A stretch of 64,000 bases of DNA from Diphasiastrum complanatum (Eukaryota > Streptophyta > Lycopodiopsida > Lycopodiales > Lycopodiaceae), in contig CM055099.1 of the NCBI GenBank assembly GCA_029204225.1, forward strand, positions 47,492,542 to 47,556,541. The letters are read 5' to 3'. The translations under genes and the position numbers were made by a program. Positions 21,689 to 32,587 of the stretch are shown here, piece after piece. The number at the start of each line of letters is the position of its first letter. The stretch's first letter is position 1. Under the pieces are notes generated by a model that did no database searches, was not told where the DNA came from, and saw only the letters and a list, made by a program, of their open reading frames with translations.

Positions 21689-24600
21689 ATGTCATCCATG
21701 GGTGGATATTTGATGGAACCAAGTGAGAGACTCACTTCCACAAATTATTCCATTTGGAAAGTGAGAATGGAATCACTCCTAGTGATCCATGATCTATATG
21801 ACATAGTTCAAGGAGTAGAGGAAGAGCCTCAAACTCCCCAAGAACAAGCCAAATACAAGAAGAGAGCAAGATTAGCTCTACATTGCATAAAGTTAAATGT
21901 ATGCAATGACCTCTTGAAAGAGGTGTCTTCTTGTACCTCATCCAAAGAGGCTTGGGATTCATTAAAGAGCATTTATGAATCCAACAATACTTCAAGAATC
22001 CTCATGCTAAGAAATCAAGTTTTCCAAAGCATGAAAGGAAGTGGAGAGAGTGGACAAGAGTATGTTCTTAGGATCAAATCTCTTAACAAGGAGTTAAGTG
22101 CAATAGGAGAGAAGATCCAAGATCAAGAACTAGTACAAATCATTTTGAATGGTCTAAGTGATGAGTTTACCAACTTAGTCCAATCATTTGCCATTCAAGA
22201 CTCTCTTCCATCCATTGAAAAGTTGCACAATGTTCTTGTGGCCGAGGAGAGTAGGCTTCTACACCTCAAGACAAGAATGGATAGCATGTCACTTAATGGA
22301 GGAGAGGAGAAAGCTAACTTTACATCTAAAGGCAAGAAAAAGCAAAATCCATTCAAGAAAAATCAAGGCAAGGAGGCCGAGATGAAGAATGGAGGATCTA
22401 CCTCCAAAGGCAAAGTGAAGAACAAGGCAAAACTAAAGTGTTTCTTTTGTGGAAAGAAAGGACACTTTGCCTCAGAATGCTACTTGAAGAAGAATCAACA
22501 AGCCAAAGGAGATCAAGGGAACATTGCTCAAGAGGAAGAATATGAGGATGGATTCAACACATCCTTAATGGTTGCATCTACACCAACTTCAAGTCAAGAC
22601 ACATGGTGGATAGATAGTGGGGCTAGTTCCCACATGTCCTTTAACAAGCATTATTTTTCTACTCTTCTATCTTGTAATGACTCTAAGAAGTCAATATACA
22701 CTGCTAGTGATCAAGCATGCAAGATAGATGGCATAGGATCTATACCTCTTTGTTTAGGTACATCTAAAAGGATAGATCTAGATAATGTTTTGTATGTTCC
22801 TACCATTTCAAGAAACTTGCTTAGTGTAGGACAATTAATGGACAATGGACTAGATGTACATTTCAAGAATGGAGTTTGTTCCATCTTGAAAAATGATAAG
22901 TGCATAGCTAGTGGCATTAAGCAAGGGAGACTTTTCAAGTTGGATGCTAATGTTGCAAGTGAAAGTGTGAACTTGGCTAGGGAGGAGCTAACTCAAGTGG
23001 AGCTTTGGCATAAGAGATTAGGCCATCCTAATCTTCAATCTATGGAGTCAATGGCAAGCAAGGAACTAGCTCTCGGCCTACCAAGAGCTTTCAAGAAGTG
23101 TGGAAAAATGTGTGAGGCATGTGGCCTTGCAAAGTCACACAAATCTTCTTACAAGAAATCTTCATCAAGATCTCTCTCTCCCTTGGATCTCATACATTCT
23201 GATGTACATAGTTTTTCACATGCAAGTAATGGAGGTGCCTTGATGTATGTAACTTTTATAGATGATTGTACTAGATTCACATGGATTGAGTTACTATCAA
23301 AGAAAAATCTTGTTTATGAAGCTTTCATTAAGTTCAAGTCTCTAGTAGAGAAACAACTTAGTACTTCTATCAAAGCACTAAGATGTGATAATGGAGGAGA
23401 GTACACCTCCAATAAAATGAAAGACTTTTGTGAGATCAATGGTATTAAGTTACAATACACTTGTTCCTACACCCCTCAACAAAATGGGGTGGCCGAGAGG
23501 AAAAATAGGAGTCTATGTGAGTGTGCAAAGTCCTTGAGGCTTGATGCATCACTTCCCATCTCATTTTGGGGAGAAGCCATAACATGTGCTAATTATTTGT
23601 GTAATAGACTTCCTAGTAGTGCTATAGATGGGATCTCACCTTATCAAGCCTTGTTTGATAAGAAACCCAATGTAAAATATTTTAAGATCTTTGGATGTAC
23701 TTGTTATGTACACATTCCTTTGGAGACTAGAAGGAAAGAAGATGCTACCTCCTTCAAAGGAATCTTTGTTGGCTATGGAGAAAATAGCAAGGGATATAGG
23801 ATATATGATCCTACATCCAAGAAAGTAAAGGTAAGCAAGGATGTACTTTTTGATGAGTCACAATTTGCTAAGAGCTTGTCAAATGGATCTAACCCATTGT
23901 GCATTGAAGATCTTGACAAATCCGAGGAGGATCTTGACAAACCCGAGGAGGATCATGACAAACCCGAGGATGGAGATTTGGATCCAAGTCAAAAGGGGCC
24001 AAGAAGATCATCAAGGAGCAAGGCCGAGCCCTCAAGGCTTACCTATGTGGACAAGGGAAAGCAAAAGGAAGGCTCTACATCTTCTACCTCTTACTCTTTT
24101 TTAGCTACATTGATTGAAGAACCATCATCTTTTGAAGAAGCATGTAAATCTAAAGTTTGGAGAGATGCAATGCAAGTAGAGTATGATGCATTAGAAGAAA
24201 ATCATACTTGGAATCTTGTAAATCTTCCAAGAGGAAAGAAACCACTTGCATGTAAGTGGATTTATAGAATTAAGTACAATCAAGATGGATCTATTAGTAA
24301 ATACAAAGCTAGGCTTGTTGCTAAGGGATTTCTTCAAATAAAAGGATTGGATTATGAAGAAACATTTGCACCTGTAGCTAAGCTTGTAACTATTAGATTA
24401 ATCATTTGCATTGCTACTTTGTTCAAATGGGATCTCTACCAAATGGATGTGACAAATGCCTTCTTGAATGGCTTCTTAGAAGAGGAAATCTACATGATGC
24501 AACCCGAGGGCTTCATCAAGATTGGTGAGGAGCAAAAGGTGTGCTACTTAAGGAAGAGCCTATATGGCTTGAAGCAAGCACCTAGAGCTTGGTACTCTAG

Positions 24601-25669
24601 GTTGCATGATTTTCTCTATTCCCTTGGCTTTGTACTAAGTGCTTATGAACCTTCTTTATATTTCAAATGTAATGAAGGAAAGATCATCATTTTGGTTCTT
24701 TATGTTGATGACATCATTATGACAGGAAATGATGATGATGGCATAGGCAAAGTAAAAGTTGACTTATCTAGTGAGTTCAAGATGGTAGATCTAGGCTTCC
24801 TAAAGTTTATACTTGGGATAGAAGTGTCTAGAAGTAGCAATTGTACTTTCATAAGTCAATCTAAGTATGCTACTTCCATTCTTGAAAGATTTGGTATGAA
24901 AGATTGTAAGGGGATTGACACCCCTATGGAGCATGTTGTGAAAGCAACTAATGAAGGTGATGAAGCATCCTTTGAGGACATCACTCTCTTTAGGAAGCTT
25001 ATAGGCTCTCTAATCTATTTAACCATCACTAGACCTGACTTAAGTTTTTGTGTAAGCAAGTTGAGTCAAAGTATGCAAGCTCCTTTAATTCATCATTGGA
25101 AAAGTGCCAAGAGAGTACTTAGATATGTTTCTAGTACTAGATTTTTTGGTATACTTTATGAAGGATCTAACTTGCACTTGAGAGCCTACTCGGATTCAGA
25201 TTTTGCAGGTGACAAGATGGATAGGAAGTCCATTAGTGCATTTGCAACATTTCTTTGTGGAGGAGTGATATCTTGGCTTTCCAAAAAGCAAGATACAATC
25301 TCACTATCTTCTTGTGAAGCCGAGTACAAGGCATTGACTTCAACAACCAAAGAGCTCTTATGGCTAAGAAGACTCTTGATGGAACTACATGTGCTAGAGG
25401 CCGAGGAGATCCCTTACATATTTTGTGACAATCAAGCTTCTCAACAAATTGCTTCAAATCCTATCTTCCATGCTAGAACAAAGCATATTGAGATAGCTCA
25501 CCACTTTGTGAGGGAGAAGGTACAATCCAAGGAAGTGCAACTACATCATGTACCATCATCCGAATGCATAGCTGATATCTTAACCAAACCATTGTCCAAA
25601 GATCCATTTTTTAAGTTAAGATATGCTCTTGGAATTGTAGATAGATGTACACTAGATTTGCCAAGTTAG
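21689..25669 (+). CDS. Copia-C Gag-Pol polyprotein, 1326 aa, intact
   Basis: The ATG at 21689 (MSSMGGYLM) is preferred because the frame upstream has only non-ATG codons. Domains in order: UBN2-type gag (residues 10-195), zinc knuckle CFFCGKKGHFASEC (251-264), protease WIDSGASSHM (Asp309), pre-integrase HHCC with LWHKRLGH and CEAC (439-484), integrase core with Asp505, Asp567 and Glu603 (36 residues apart, the D,D-35-E pattern), an acidic linker with a DLDKPEE-like repeat (741-763), reverse transcriptase with YVDD (1005-1008), and RNase H with SDSDFAGD, SSCEAEYKAL and CDNQAS. All catalytic residues recognised are present. Such polyproteins assemble particles, copy RNA into cDNA and integrate it. 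TAG ends the frame at 25667-25669. No frame break was seen, so the product could be active. Confidence 0.96.
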   Translation: MSSMGGYLMEPSERLTSTNYSIWKVRMESLLVIHDLYDIVQGVEEEPQTPQEQAKYKKRARLALHCIKLNVCNDLLKEVSSCTSSKEAWDSLKSIYESNNTSRILMLRNQVFQSMKGSGESGQEYVLRIKSLNKELSAIGEKIQDQELVQIILNGLSDEFTNLVQSFAIQDSLPSIEKLHNVLVAEESRLLHLKTRMDSMSLNGGEEKANFTSKGKKKQNPFKKNQGKEAEMKNGGSTSKGKVKNKAKLKCFFCGKKGHFASECYLKKNQQAKGDQGNIAQEEEYEDGFNTSLMVASTPTSSQDTWWIDSGASSHMSFNKHYFSTLLSCNDSKKSIYTASDQACKIDGIGSIPLCLGTSKRIDLDNVLYVPTISRNLLSVGQLMDNGLDVHFKNGVCSILKNDKCIASGIKQGRLFKLDANVASESVNLAREELTQVELWHKRLGHPNLQSMESMASKELALGLPRAFKKCGKMCEACGLAKSHKSSYKKSSSRSLSPLDLIHSDVHSFSHASNGGALMYVTFIDDCTRFTWIELLSKKNLVYEAFIKFKSLVEKQLSTSIKALRCDNGGEYTSNKMKDFCEINGIKLQYTCSYTPQQNGVAERKNRSLCECAKSLRLDASLPISFWGEAITCANYLCNRLPSSAIDGISPYQALFDKKPNVKYFKIFGCTCYVHIPLETRRKEDATSFKGIFVGYGENSKGYRIYDPTSKKVKVSKDVLFDESQFAKSLSNGSNPLCIEDLDKSEEDLDKPEEDHDKPEDGDLDPSQKGPRRSSRSKAEPSRLTYVDKGKQKEGSTSSTSYSFLATLIEEPSSFEEACKSKVWRDAMQVEYDALEENHTWNLVNLPRGKKPLACKWIYRIKYNQDGSISKYKARLVAKGFLQIKGLDYEETFAPVAKLVTIRLIICIATLFKWDLYQMDVTNAFLNGFLEEEIYMMQPEGFIKIGEEQKVCYLRKSLYGLKQAPRAWYSRLHDFLYSLGFVLSAYEPSLYFKCNEGKIIILVLYVDDIIMTGNDDDGIGKVKVDLSSEFKMVDLGFLKFILGIEVSRSSNCTFISQSKYATSILERFGMKDCKGIDTPMEHVVKATNEGDEASFEDITLFRKLIGSLIYLTITRPDLSFCVSKLSQSMQAPLIHHWKSAKRVLRYVSSTRFFGILYEGSNLHLRAYSDSDFAGDKMDRKSISAFATFLCGGVISWLSKKQDTISLSSCEAEYKALTSTTKELLWLRRLLMELHVLEAEEIPYIFCDNQASQQIASNPIFHARTKHIEIAHHFVREKVQSKEVQLHHVPSSECIADILTKPLSKDPFFKLRYALGIVDRCTLDLPS

Positions 25670-25682
25670 AAGTGAGGAGGAG

Positions 25683-26544
25683 TGTTGAAAATTGTCACTT
25701 CTCACTTGACATTGGTTCATGTAAATATTGATCAAACATTAGAATATGTTGATGATATGATTTCACACGTGTGGAGCATGTTCCCATGTGTGAAAGGATG
25801 TACTTTTCATGTTTGTATATATCCAAATTGATTTTGTATCATTCTAGTTAGTGTGAACATGAAATGACTAGTTTTTAGTCAAGTTGACTAGTCACCTACA
25901 AATTAGCTTTTCCTTGCATGTGCATGAGTAAATGCTCCCACATGGCAAGTGGATGTTCACATGTGTGTATAGAGTACTAGAAGATAAGAGTTGACCATTT
26001 TCCTTAGATCCTATTTTGTAGGGAATATTCCTATATTCTAGGAGACTAGCTTTTTGGATTTTAGTCATATTCTAGAAGGTCAACTATTGGATAAGGATCA
26101 AGGATGGATCAAATGGATAGATATGAGTGATGTGGCACTCTTCACACGTGTGAAGGCCTGCTGGACTGTACCAGACTCATGGATGTACTTGATCCATAAA
26201 AGGATCATCATTTTGCTAAGAAAATTGATGAGACTTTTGCACTCTACACTTTTGTGAGATTTCTAGTCATTTGTCTTGTGATTTTTATGCATGATTGCTA
26301 TCTAGTATCATTGTACTTGTTGTTTCAGGTGCAGGCCGTACAGTGGACAGTACTCCACACGTGTGAAGCCGCTCTCACTAAAAAATGATGTGTTGATCCA
26401 TTGCTCTTGCTTAAATCCAAGTGTAGTGAATCTAGATCAAGATCTAATGTGTAGAACTTGATAGATTCATTGATTAAGCAACCAATAACTCTCTATGATT
26501 GTAAAGTACAATCATTATTGTCCTAAAAACTGTAAAATTTATCA
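25683..26544 (+). repeat. Copia-C 3' LTR
   Basis: It follows the purine tract GTGAGGAGGAG and repeats 20231-21092 base for base as far as can be read. The palindromes recur at 25764, 26143 and 26356. Confidence 0.95.
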
Positions 26545-26679
26545 GTCGACACATCTTTATGTATTGCTGATCTTCTCACAAAGCCACTTTGCAAAAGTGC
26601 CTTCTCAAAGCGTAGGTCTAATCTTGGTCTTATCTCAAGATCGATGCTTGATCCACATTAGATACATTTTTAGGAGGAG
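26545..26679 (+). pseudogene. Copia-B RNase H C-terminus, displaced by Copia-C
   Basis: The frame gives CIADLLTKPLCKSAFSKR, the usual C-terminal motif of copia RNase H, ending in TAG before the purine tract AGGAGGAG and the Copia-B 3' LTR. It continues the frame interrupted at 20230. Confidence 0.85.
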
Positions 26680-27291
26680 TGTCAAAATATTGGAAAAATC
26701 TATCTAATGTTGTGAGTAGGGGTCCTAAAAATGCCAAATATGAATTAAGCTCTTTTGGCTTAGTAAAGACCCATCTTAGAATAAAATATTCAAGGTAGGT
26801 AGAAGTAGAAACTCGAGCTACCATAGGAATTGCCATTTGTACTTTACATGCCACATTTAATGCATGAAAAGACTAGGTGGCACAATTATACATAGTGAGG
26901 TGGCTTGAATAAGTCTAGATAGCTTGAGAGGTGGATTCACAACTCCAATTCAACTCAAAGGAGGAGGAGAGTCCATGGATCTATATATATGTGATGTACT
27001 CTCATTGAGAAAATGATGAAATTTGTGTGTAATGCAAATTTGGAGACAAGCTCTTTGTGCCCTCTCTCTCTACATGAGTTTTGTACTTTCTATTTTCTCT
27101 CTCTAGTCGAGTTGAGGCATTTATTATGCTTAGTCTTATGTTTTGTTGACAGATCTTGCTTGTAACACTAATATTTCTTGTATGATCAACTTTCCTATTG
27201 ACAACCAATGCTAGTTTGATCTTTATGGTATTATTGGGCTTAAAGGATCAAAAGAACATGTGTAGGGCGTCCCACACGTGTGAATTCAACA
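26680..27291 (+). repeat. Copia-B 3' LTR
   Basis: The 612-bp segment matches 16181-16794 with about a dozen visible differences. It contains CACACGTGTG at 27273-27282 and is followed by the CACGA target duplication. Confidence 0.92.
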
Positions 27292-27296
27292 CACGA

Positions 27297-27779
27297 TTTC
27301 CCAGTGAGGTTTGCAAATTTCAAGGCAATGTTCTGAGGTCCGGCAAGTTCCTGTAAATGATTTTTGTATAAAAATGAGTGGAATTGTTCGACAATACAGA
27401 AATTGGTATGATCAAAGTTTGCAAATGGTACATAGAAATTGTGCAACTAATTTTGAGGCTCAACGAATTATCTACGAATTCTGTCAGTGAGGATTTGATA
27501 CAAAAAATTGGTCTCTTTTTATTTCTGAAAAGTTTAACTGTGAGCTAGAATTTGCAGAGGTAATAAATGAATCGTGGACAATAAAAATGGGTCTGAGCGA
27601 ATTCTATCTGGTATGATTGTGCATAAAAAAGAATGAATCTTGTGGTTGGATAGAAAAAGACTGATTGTATTCTTGATTTGATGATATCTTGATGTTTTAA
27701 ACAAAAACATATTAAATTTTTTATCAAAATGGCAAGCAAGCAATAATAAAAAATAAATAGCAAAATTTAGAAAATAAAG
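27297..27779 (-). other. Gypsy-derived stretch downstream of pol
   Basis: The minus strand from 27446 reads YKNHLQELAGPQNIALKFAN then LTGKS, and continues across the Copia-B insertion site into 16180. It is protein-like but not assigned. The rest is AT-rich 3' sequence after the pol frame. Confidence 0.4.
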
Positions 27780-30215
27780 AAAATACATATCAAAATAAAA
27801 ACAATGTTCATTGTACTTTTGGAGTCTGCTTCCATTGACCACAATATCTGAGGTATCGCCTTGTAGGGTTTGGAGTTGGACATATCCAGAGGAAAATATC
27901 TTTTGAATGACATAAGGTCCTTGGTTGAAAAATTTCAGTTTGCCCGTGAATGTTTTGGCTTGGTATAAGAGGACCTTGTCTCCAACCTGAAATTCTTTAA
28001 GTTTTAAAGATCGATCATGCCATGTCTTTTGTCGACGTTTGTGGACTGGTTGAGCATGGATGCTGATTCGTCGTGTTTCACACAGTTGTTCCAGGTGGAA
28101 TAATCTATTAGCTAGAATCTGACGATTATCTAACTCTAGATTATATGCTACGCGTAGGAATAAAATATGGAATTCCATAGGCATGACGGGCTCCTGGCCA
28201 TATACTAGCTGAAAAGGGGTTAAACCTGTGGCTCTTTTTGGGGTTGTGCGATGGGCCCATAGAGCAGCGTGAAGTTTTAGTTCCCAATCGGATCGGCTGG
28301 ACTCGATGGTTTTAGTTAGAACACCACATAAGATTTTGTTGGTGGATTCCGCCTGGCCATTGCATCATGGATAATATGGGAAACTCTTGCAATGTACCAC
28401 AAAAAATTTCAATAATAGATCTAGTATGACAAAGTTAAGGGAATGAGTGCCCCTATCGCTTATAAGTTCTAGAGGACATTTGAAACGAACGATAACCTAT
28501 TCATAGAGAAATTTTGTGGTAGAACGAGTGTCAGCATTGCAAATAGCTCCAACTTCAGCCCATTTGGTACAGTAGTCTATAGCTACGACAATATATCTGG
28601 ATTCGGAGTTGCGCGTAGCGGGTTAATTGGTCCAACATAATCAATTTCCCATTTCTGAAAATCTTGATAAGTCGTGACAGGGTGTAAAGGCATATAGTCT
28701 ATTTTTTGAAAGCGTTTTGATCTTTGACAAACATCACATGCCTTTAGGTAGATGTGGGTATCTTTAAAGAGAATTGGCCACCAAAATCCTGCCAAGAGGA
28801 TTTTTTTGGCGGTCGTTTTGGAAGAGAAATGACCAGCTCCAACACCTTCATTAGTTAGGGATATAACTGAGATTATTTCACCTTCAGTAAGACAATGTCA
28901 GATAATTCCATCTAAACCTTGCTTATAAAGTTGGCCTGCAATTTACGTATAAGGTATTGTTTTGAGGACCAATGCACGTTGTTCGAGTTTAGATAGGGTT
29001 TAGATAAGGAGGGATCCATCTGCCCTGAAGTTAAATATTCAGTAACGTCCTTGGCCCAAACTGGGGTATAGTCAACTTGGAAAAGAATGGCATTAGGTAA
29101 ATCATCGTTTCTGGAGTTGGTAGATTAGGGATTCGGGATAGATGATCTGCTAAAAAATGTTGAACTCCCTTCTAGCAACAATTCGAAAGTCAAACTCGCA
29201 TAACAACAAGATCCAACGAGTAATGCGACCAGTTGTGCAAGTTTTATTGATGAAGTAGAGGAGTGTTTGATGATTAGTGAAGAGCACAAAAACTTTTCCC
29301 AGGAGATAATGGCGAAACTTCTGAACCACATACACCATCGCCAAAGCTTCACGCTCGGTAGTGGTGTAATTGACTTCAATGGGAATCAATTGTCTATCGA
29401 GGAAGCAGATTGGATAATTCTTTTTGAATTCTCCCGGTTGGGTGAGCACTGCCCCACTGGCATACTTGGATGCATTGGTATGCACATGAAATTCTTTGGA
29501 ATAATCAGGAGCCTAGAGAACAAGTGCATTGGTGAGGGCTTCTTTCAACTGAATGAACGCGACTCGTTGTTCATCAATCCATGTAGGAACAATGACCATC
29601 TTATAAATCAATTGTGGTTTATTTGTGAAATCGAGAATGAAGCAATGATAATAATTAGCGTGACCTAGGACTGAATAGATCTTGCGGATAGTGCGTAGTT
29701 CAGGCAGATTTTGAATGATCAAGACCTTGTCAAGGTCTGTTGTGATGCCATTTTTGGAAATGATATGCCCTAACACAATGCCATGTGTTATCCAGATCTG
29801 GCATTTTTCAAGGTTCAAGGAGATTCCGAAGCGTTGACATTGGATAATTTTTTTTGTAGCACAGACAGATGACATATTTCTTCTGAATGTGCGCCTATAT
29901 CGTCCAAGTAAACCTCTAGGGTATCTCCCATCTAATGAGAAAAGGCAGCTTGCATAACACGCTGGAAAGTGCTAGGGGCATTATAGAGACCGAGGGGCAT
30001 GACTTTCTAACAAAAGGTTCTCCATTTTGTGACAAAAGCGATTTTATGTTGATCTTCCTTAGTGATTTGAATCATATTGTAGCCTCTAAAGCCATCTAAG
30101 AATGAGTAGGCCTCAGCTCATGCTAGATTTTCTAAGATGGATTCCCTGAAAGGTAATGGAAAATGATCATGTTCTGTGACGACATTAAGTTTTTTAAAGT
30201 TGACACAAAAATGAA
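27780..30215 (-). pseudogene. Gypsy pol: reverse transcriptase, RNase H, integrase
   Basis: From 30215 downward the translation gives VNFKKLNVVTEHDHFPLPF, YNMIQITKEDQHKIAFVTK, MPLGLYNAPSTFQRVMQ and YLDD (RT active site near 29910), then GHIISKNGI (RT thumb). RNase H at 29485-29150 has ASKYASGAVL and NYTTTEREALAMVY. Integrase has the second half of the zinc-binding part (CDVCQRSK), KWEIDYVGP, NGQAESTNKIL and LTPFQLVYGQEP, and the C-terminal GDKVLLYQAK (28184-27780). Stops and frameshifts are scattered. The N-terminal RT is cut off at 30215, where a copia fragment abuts. Confidence 0.85.
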
Positions 30216-30720
30216 TGGACTTCTAGCATGTTTGTTGATAAACATCTTTCACAAGGAGAAGTTGATTTGCTAATAGATGAAAGATCTTGCACTAAATTTT
30301 GGTTTGACATACTATTGAAACTTAAATGGCCTAATCTGGAATGCCACAACATATCAGTCGATTCAGAAGTCGAAGTGTGAAGAGCTTGACTATTTGTAGA
30401 ATAGCAGTAACTAAGCTTGTAAAGATAGCCAGATCGTCTACAGAAAGCTAAAACTTTCATAGACTTGTCAAGAATGGTGCAGTCCTTTGTATCGAATTCA
30501 ACCCTACGACCAGAATCAGTGATTCTACTTACAGAAAGAAGATTTTTGGTAAGATTTTGAACGTAAAGAACATTGGACAATAACTTTACTTTACCTTTCT
30601 GGAATTCGACCCTGATTGTTCCTTCACCCTTGATAGTATGAGATGAGTTGTCTCCTAGTTGCACAACTCTAGAATGGGTGAATTACCTGTAGTCATGGAA
30701 CATAACATGTGGATACTATG
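30216..30720 (-). pseudogene. Copia fragment: protease end and pre-integrase region
   Basis: The minus frame reads VVQLGDNSSHTIKGEGTI, LSNVLYVQNLTKNLLSVSRI and LWHSRLGHLSFNSM with CERC. It is closely related to Copia-D (33590-33870), but on the opposite strand. It ends abruptly at the gypsy pol near 30215, so the two were joined by deletion or insertion. Confidence 0.75.
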
Positions 30721-31089
30721 AGAAGTATCGACTGATATCGGATTAGTAGATAGAGTTCTGATAAAACAGAATCTGATATCAAATTAGAAATGTGTGGAAT
30801 AGAAGTGGAAGTTTAACAAACGACATAAGTACATCAGTTGCCAGCAAATAATCAAGATGAATAAACAGTAGGAATGTGCAATAGAATAAAAAAGTAGTAT
30901 AGACAAAAACTTGCACTCTGATTGTTTAAAAATGAGTACAAGGGCTGGAAGCATAGGCACGAGACAGTACAGCGCCAAAAATGGCTTCAACTAAAATTGT
31001 TGCTTCTTGATGATAATAAATTAAGCCCTATTATAAACTAAAAGACACAGACTTTATTTACATTTCTTACAGTTTTGTACTTTTCACCT
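30721..31089. other. Unassigned spacer
   Basis: No convincing coding frame, LTR border or repeat could be seen here. Confidence 0.3.
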
Positions 31090-31407
31090 ACTTAATTAAA
31101 GTTACCTACTCCACAACAGTGTGAAGCTTTGGCTATGGTATTTTATGTTAAGAAATATTGACGTTATTTGATGGCATCACATTTTTCTTATCTCTATAGA
31201 ATTTATTCCTTGTGAGTACGATCCCACTTTGTACTTTTATTGTTTTATGTTGATGATATCATTCTTAGTGGAGATAACGTAGAAGGGATTGAGAAAATTA
31301 AGTTTGATCTATCCCTACGATGTGGGCTTTAGAGTAATGATGATGAAGTAATCTGATAGAGACTTGAAGTAGACATTTGAGTCTGCCGAGTTTGGAATAA
31401 AATTAAT
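31090..31407 (+). pseudogene. Chimeric fragment: gypsy RNase H joined to copia RT
   Basis: The first part (31100-31200) reads EALAMVFYVKKY, typical of gypsy RNase H. It passes at GATCCCACTTTGTAC into a copia RT piece encoding FYVDDIILSGDNVEGIEK-like residues (31225-31345). Nearly the same join exists on minus at 47452-47595 plus 42386 downward. The piece ends where the Copia-D LTR homology starts. Confidence 0.65.
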
Positions 31408-32445
31408 CTTAAACAAATCATTCAAGTAATGAGCATCCTGAAAATCAAAGGCCGACTACATGTTTTCGGATCTTCACTTTTTCCCCTTTAAGATTTTTTG
31501 CCTTAACCATTTTTGGCCACCTTAGCCTTTTCTGCACCTTCGCGAAAAATGCGACACAGTGGCCAAGTGGCAAGAATGCCTTAGAAACCAGTTTAAGGCA
31601 CCTTCACCTTTTTCGCCCCTTCGTGAAAAAGGCGACAAAGTGGCCAGAATGCCTTAGAAACCATTTTAAGGCACCTTCGGCTTTTTCGCCTTCTTCGCTA
31701 TCTTTAGTCTAAGGCACCTTCGGCTTTTTCGCTACCTTTAGTCTAAGGCACCTTCGCCTTCTTTGCTGCCTTTAGTCTAAGGCACCTTCGTCTTCTGTGC
31801 TGCCTTCAGTCTAAGGCACCTTCGACTTTTTCACCTTCTTCGCTGCCTTCAGTCTAAGGGTGCCTTCGTGATTTACATAGCTTAAGTCTAAGGGCACCTT
31901 CAGGATTTGCATACCTTCAGTATAAGGGCACCTTCGGGTTTTGTTACATTGGCAAGACCGGGTTTTTCGGGTGTTTGGGGTTTTTGTTACATTGGTAAGA
32001 CCGATGTCGCCAGCTTGTCATCAACCCTAAAACAGTTGGAGAAACAAATATCCTAAGAGCGGTGGGCCAACTTTGTATAGATGCAAAACTGTAGTAAATG
32101 GCAGCTAAGGCATAAGATATTTTTCTCTCGACACTTGTAAGTGTTAATTGAATTTCTAGCTGAATCAGGCTATGTAAGTGTTAATTGAATTTCTCTTTCA
32201 ATTAGTGTTATCTGTAGCCAGCGTTATCACGCTCAGCAAGCTGAAGTTATTACTTCAAGTCATTGTACTCACTGTTGATATTAGTCAGAGTGCAATTTTG
32301 TCTCACTATTGCAATGTTCATTTGCGCAATCTGTACAAATCATTCTACGTAATATTTCTGCTGCTAACTGTTGCATTTTCGTTCCCACATGCCGCGGTCA
32401 AAGGATCAAGCTTCCGATGCCACTCACACCCATGGTTTTACAACA
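31408..32445 (+). repeat. Copia-D 5' LTR (5'-truncated)
   Basis: It matches 35255-36271 and ends GGTTTTACAACA before the primer-binding site TGGTATCAGAGCG at 32446. The interior holds the 34-bp tandem repeats. Confidence 0.85.
31660..31945 (+). repeat. 34-bp tandem repeats inside the Copia-D LTR
   Basis: About eight units of the type CTAAGGCACCTTCGGCTTTT followed by CGCTACCTTTAGT run in tandem, mostly 34 bp with two longer units near 43 bp. The other LTR has the same array at about 35515-35800. A related motif with CGAAAAATGCGACA lies just upstream. Confidence 0.85.
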
Positions 32446-32587
32446 TGGTATCAGAGCGAGCATTTCAATAATCTGCATTTCTACTACATATTATCAGTCT
32501 TGTTTCTATCAAGACGTCTTCTAGCAAACGCGCAGCCAACAATATTTCGACAATCATTGTTTCTACCAATGATCTCGTTCAACCAGA

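Larger units (their letters stand above)
20231..26544 (+). mobile_element. Copia-C, intact young Ty1/copia element
   Basis: The element has two 862-bp LTRs that look identical by eye, a primer-binding site, one uninterrupted gag-pol ORF and a purine tract before the 3' LTR. It inserted in the RNase H region of Copia-B; GTCG borders both sides, and joining 20230 to 26549 restores the reading frame of the host element. It is the youngest insertion in the nest and a candidate autonomous element. Confidence 0.95.
16181..27291 (+). mobile_element. Copia-B, decayed Ty1/copia element split by Copia-C
   Basis: The LTRs at 16181-16794 and 26680-27291 flank gag and pol remnants. The flanking CACGA (16176-16180 and 27292-27296) is a perfect 5-bp target duplication. 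Removing Copia-C (20231-26544) rejoins the RNase H reading frame. It inserted in gypsy DNA and was later invaded. Confidence 0.93.

Noticed and set aside
20602-26257. Identical 67-codon frames at 20602 and 26054
   Set aside because: They lie in the two Copia-C LTRs and only reflect LTR identity.
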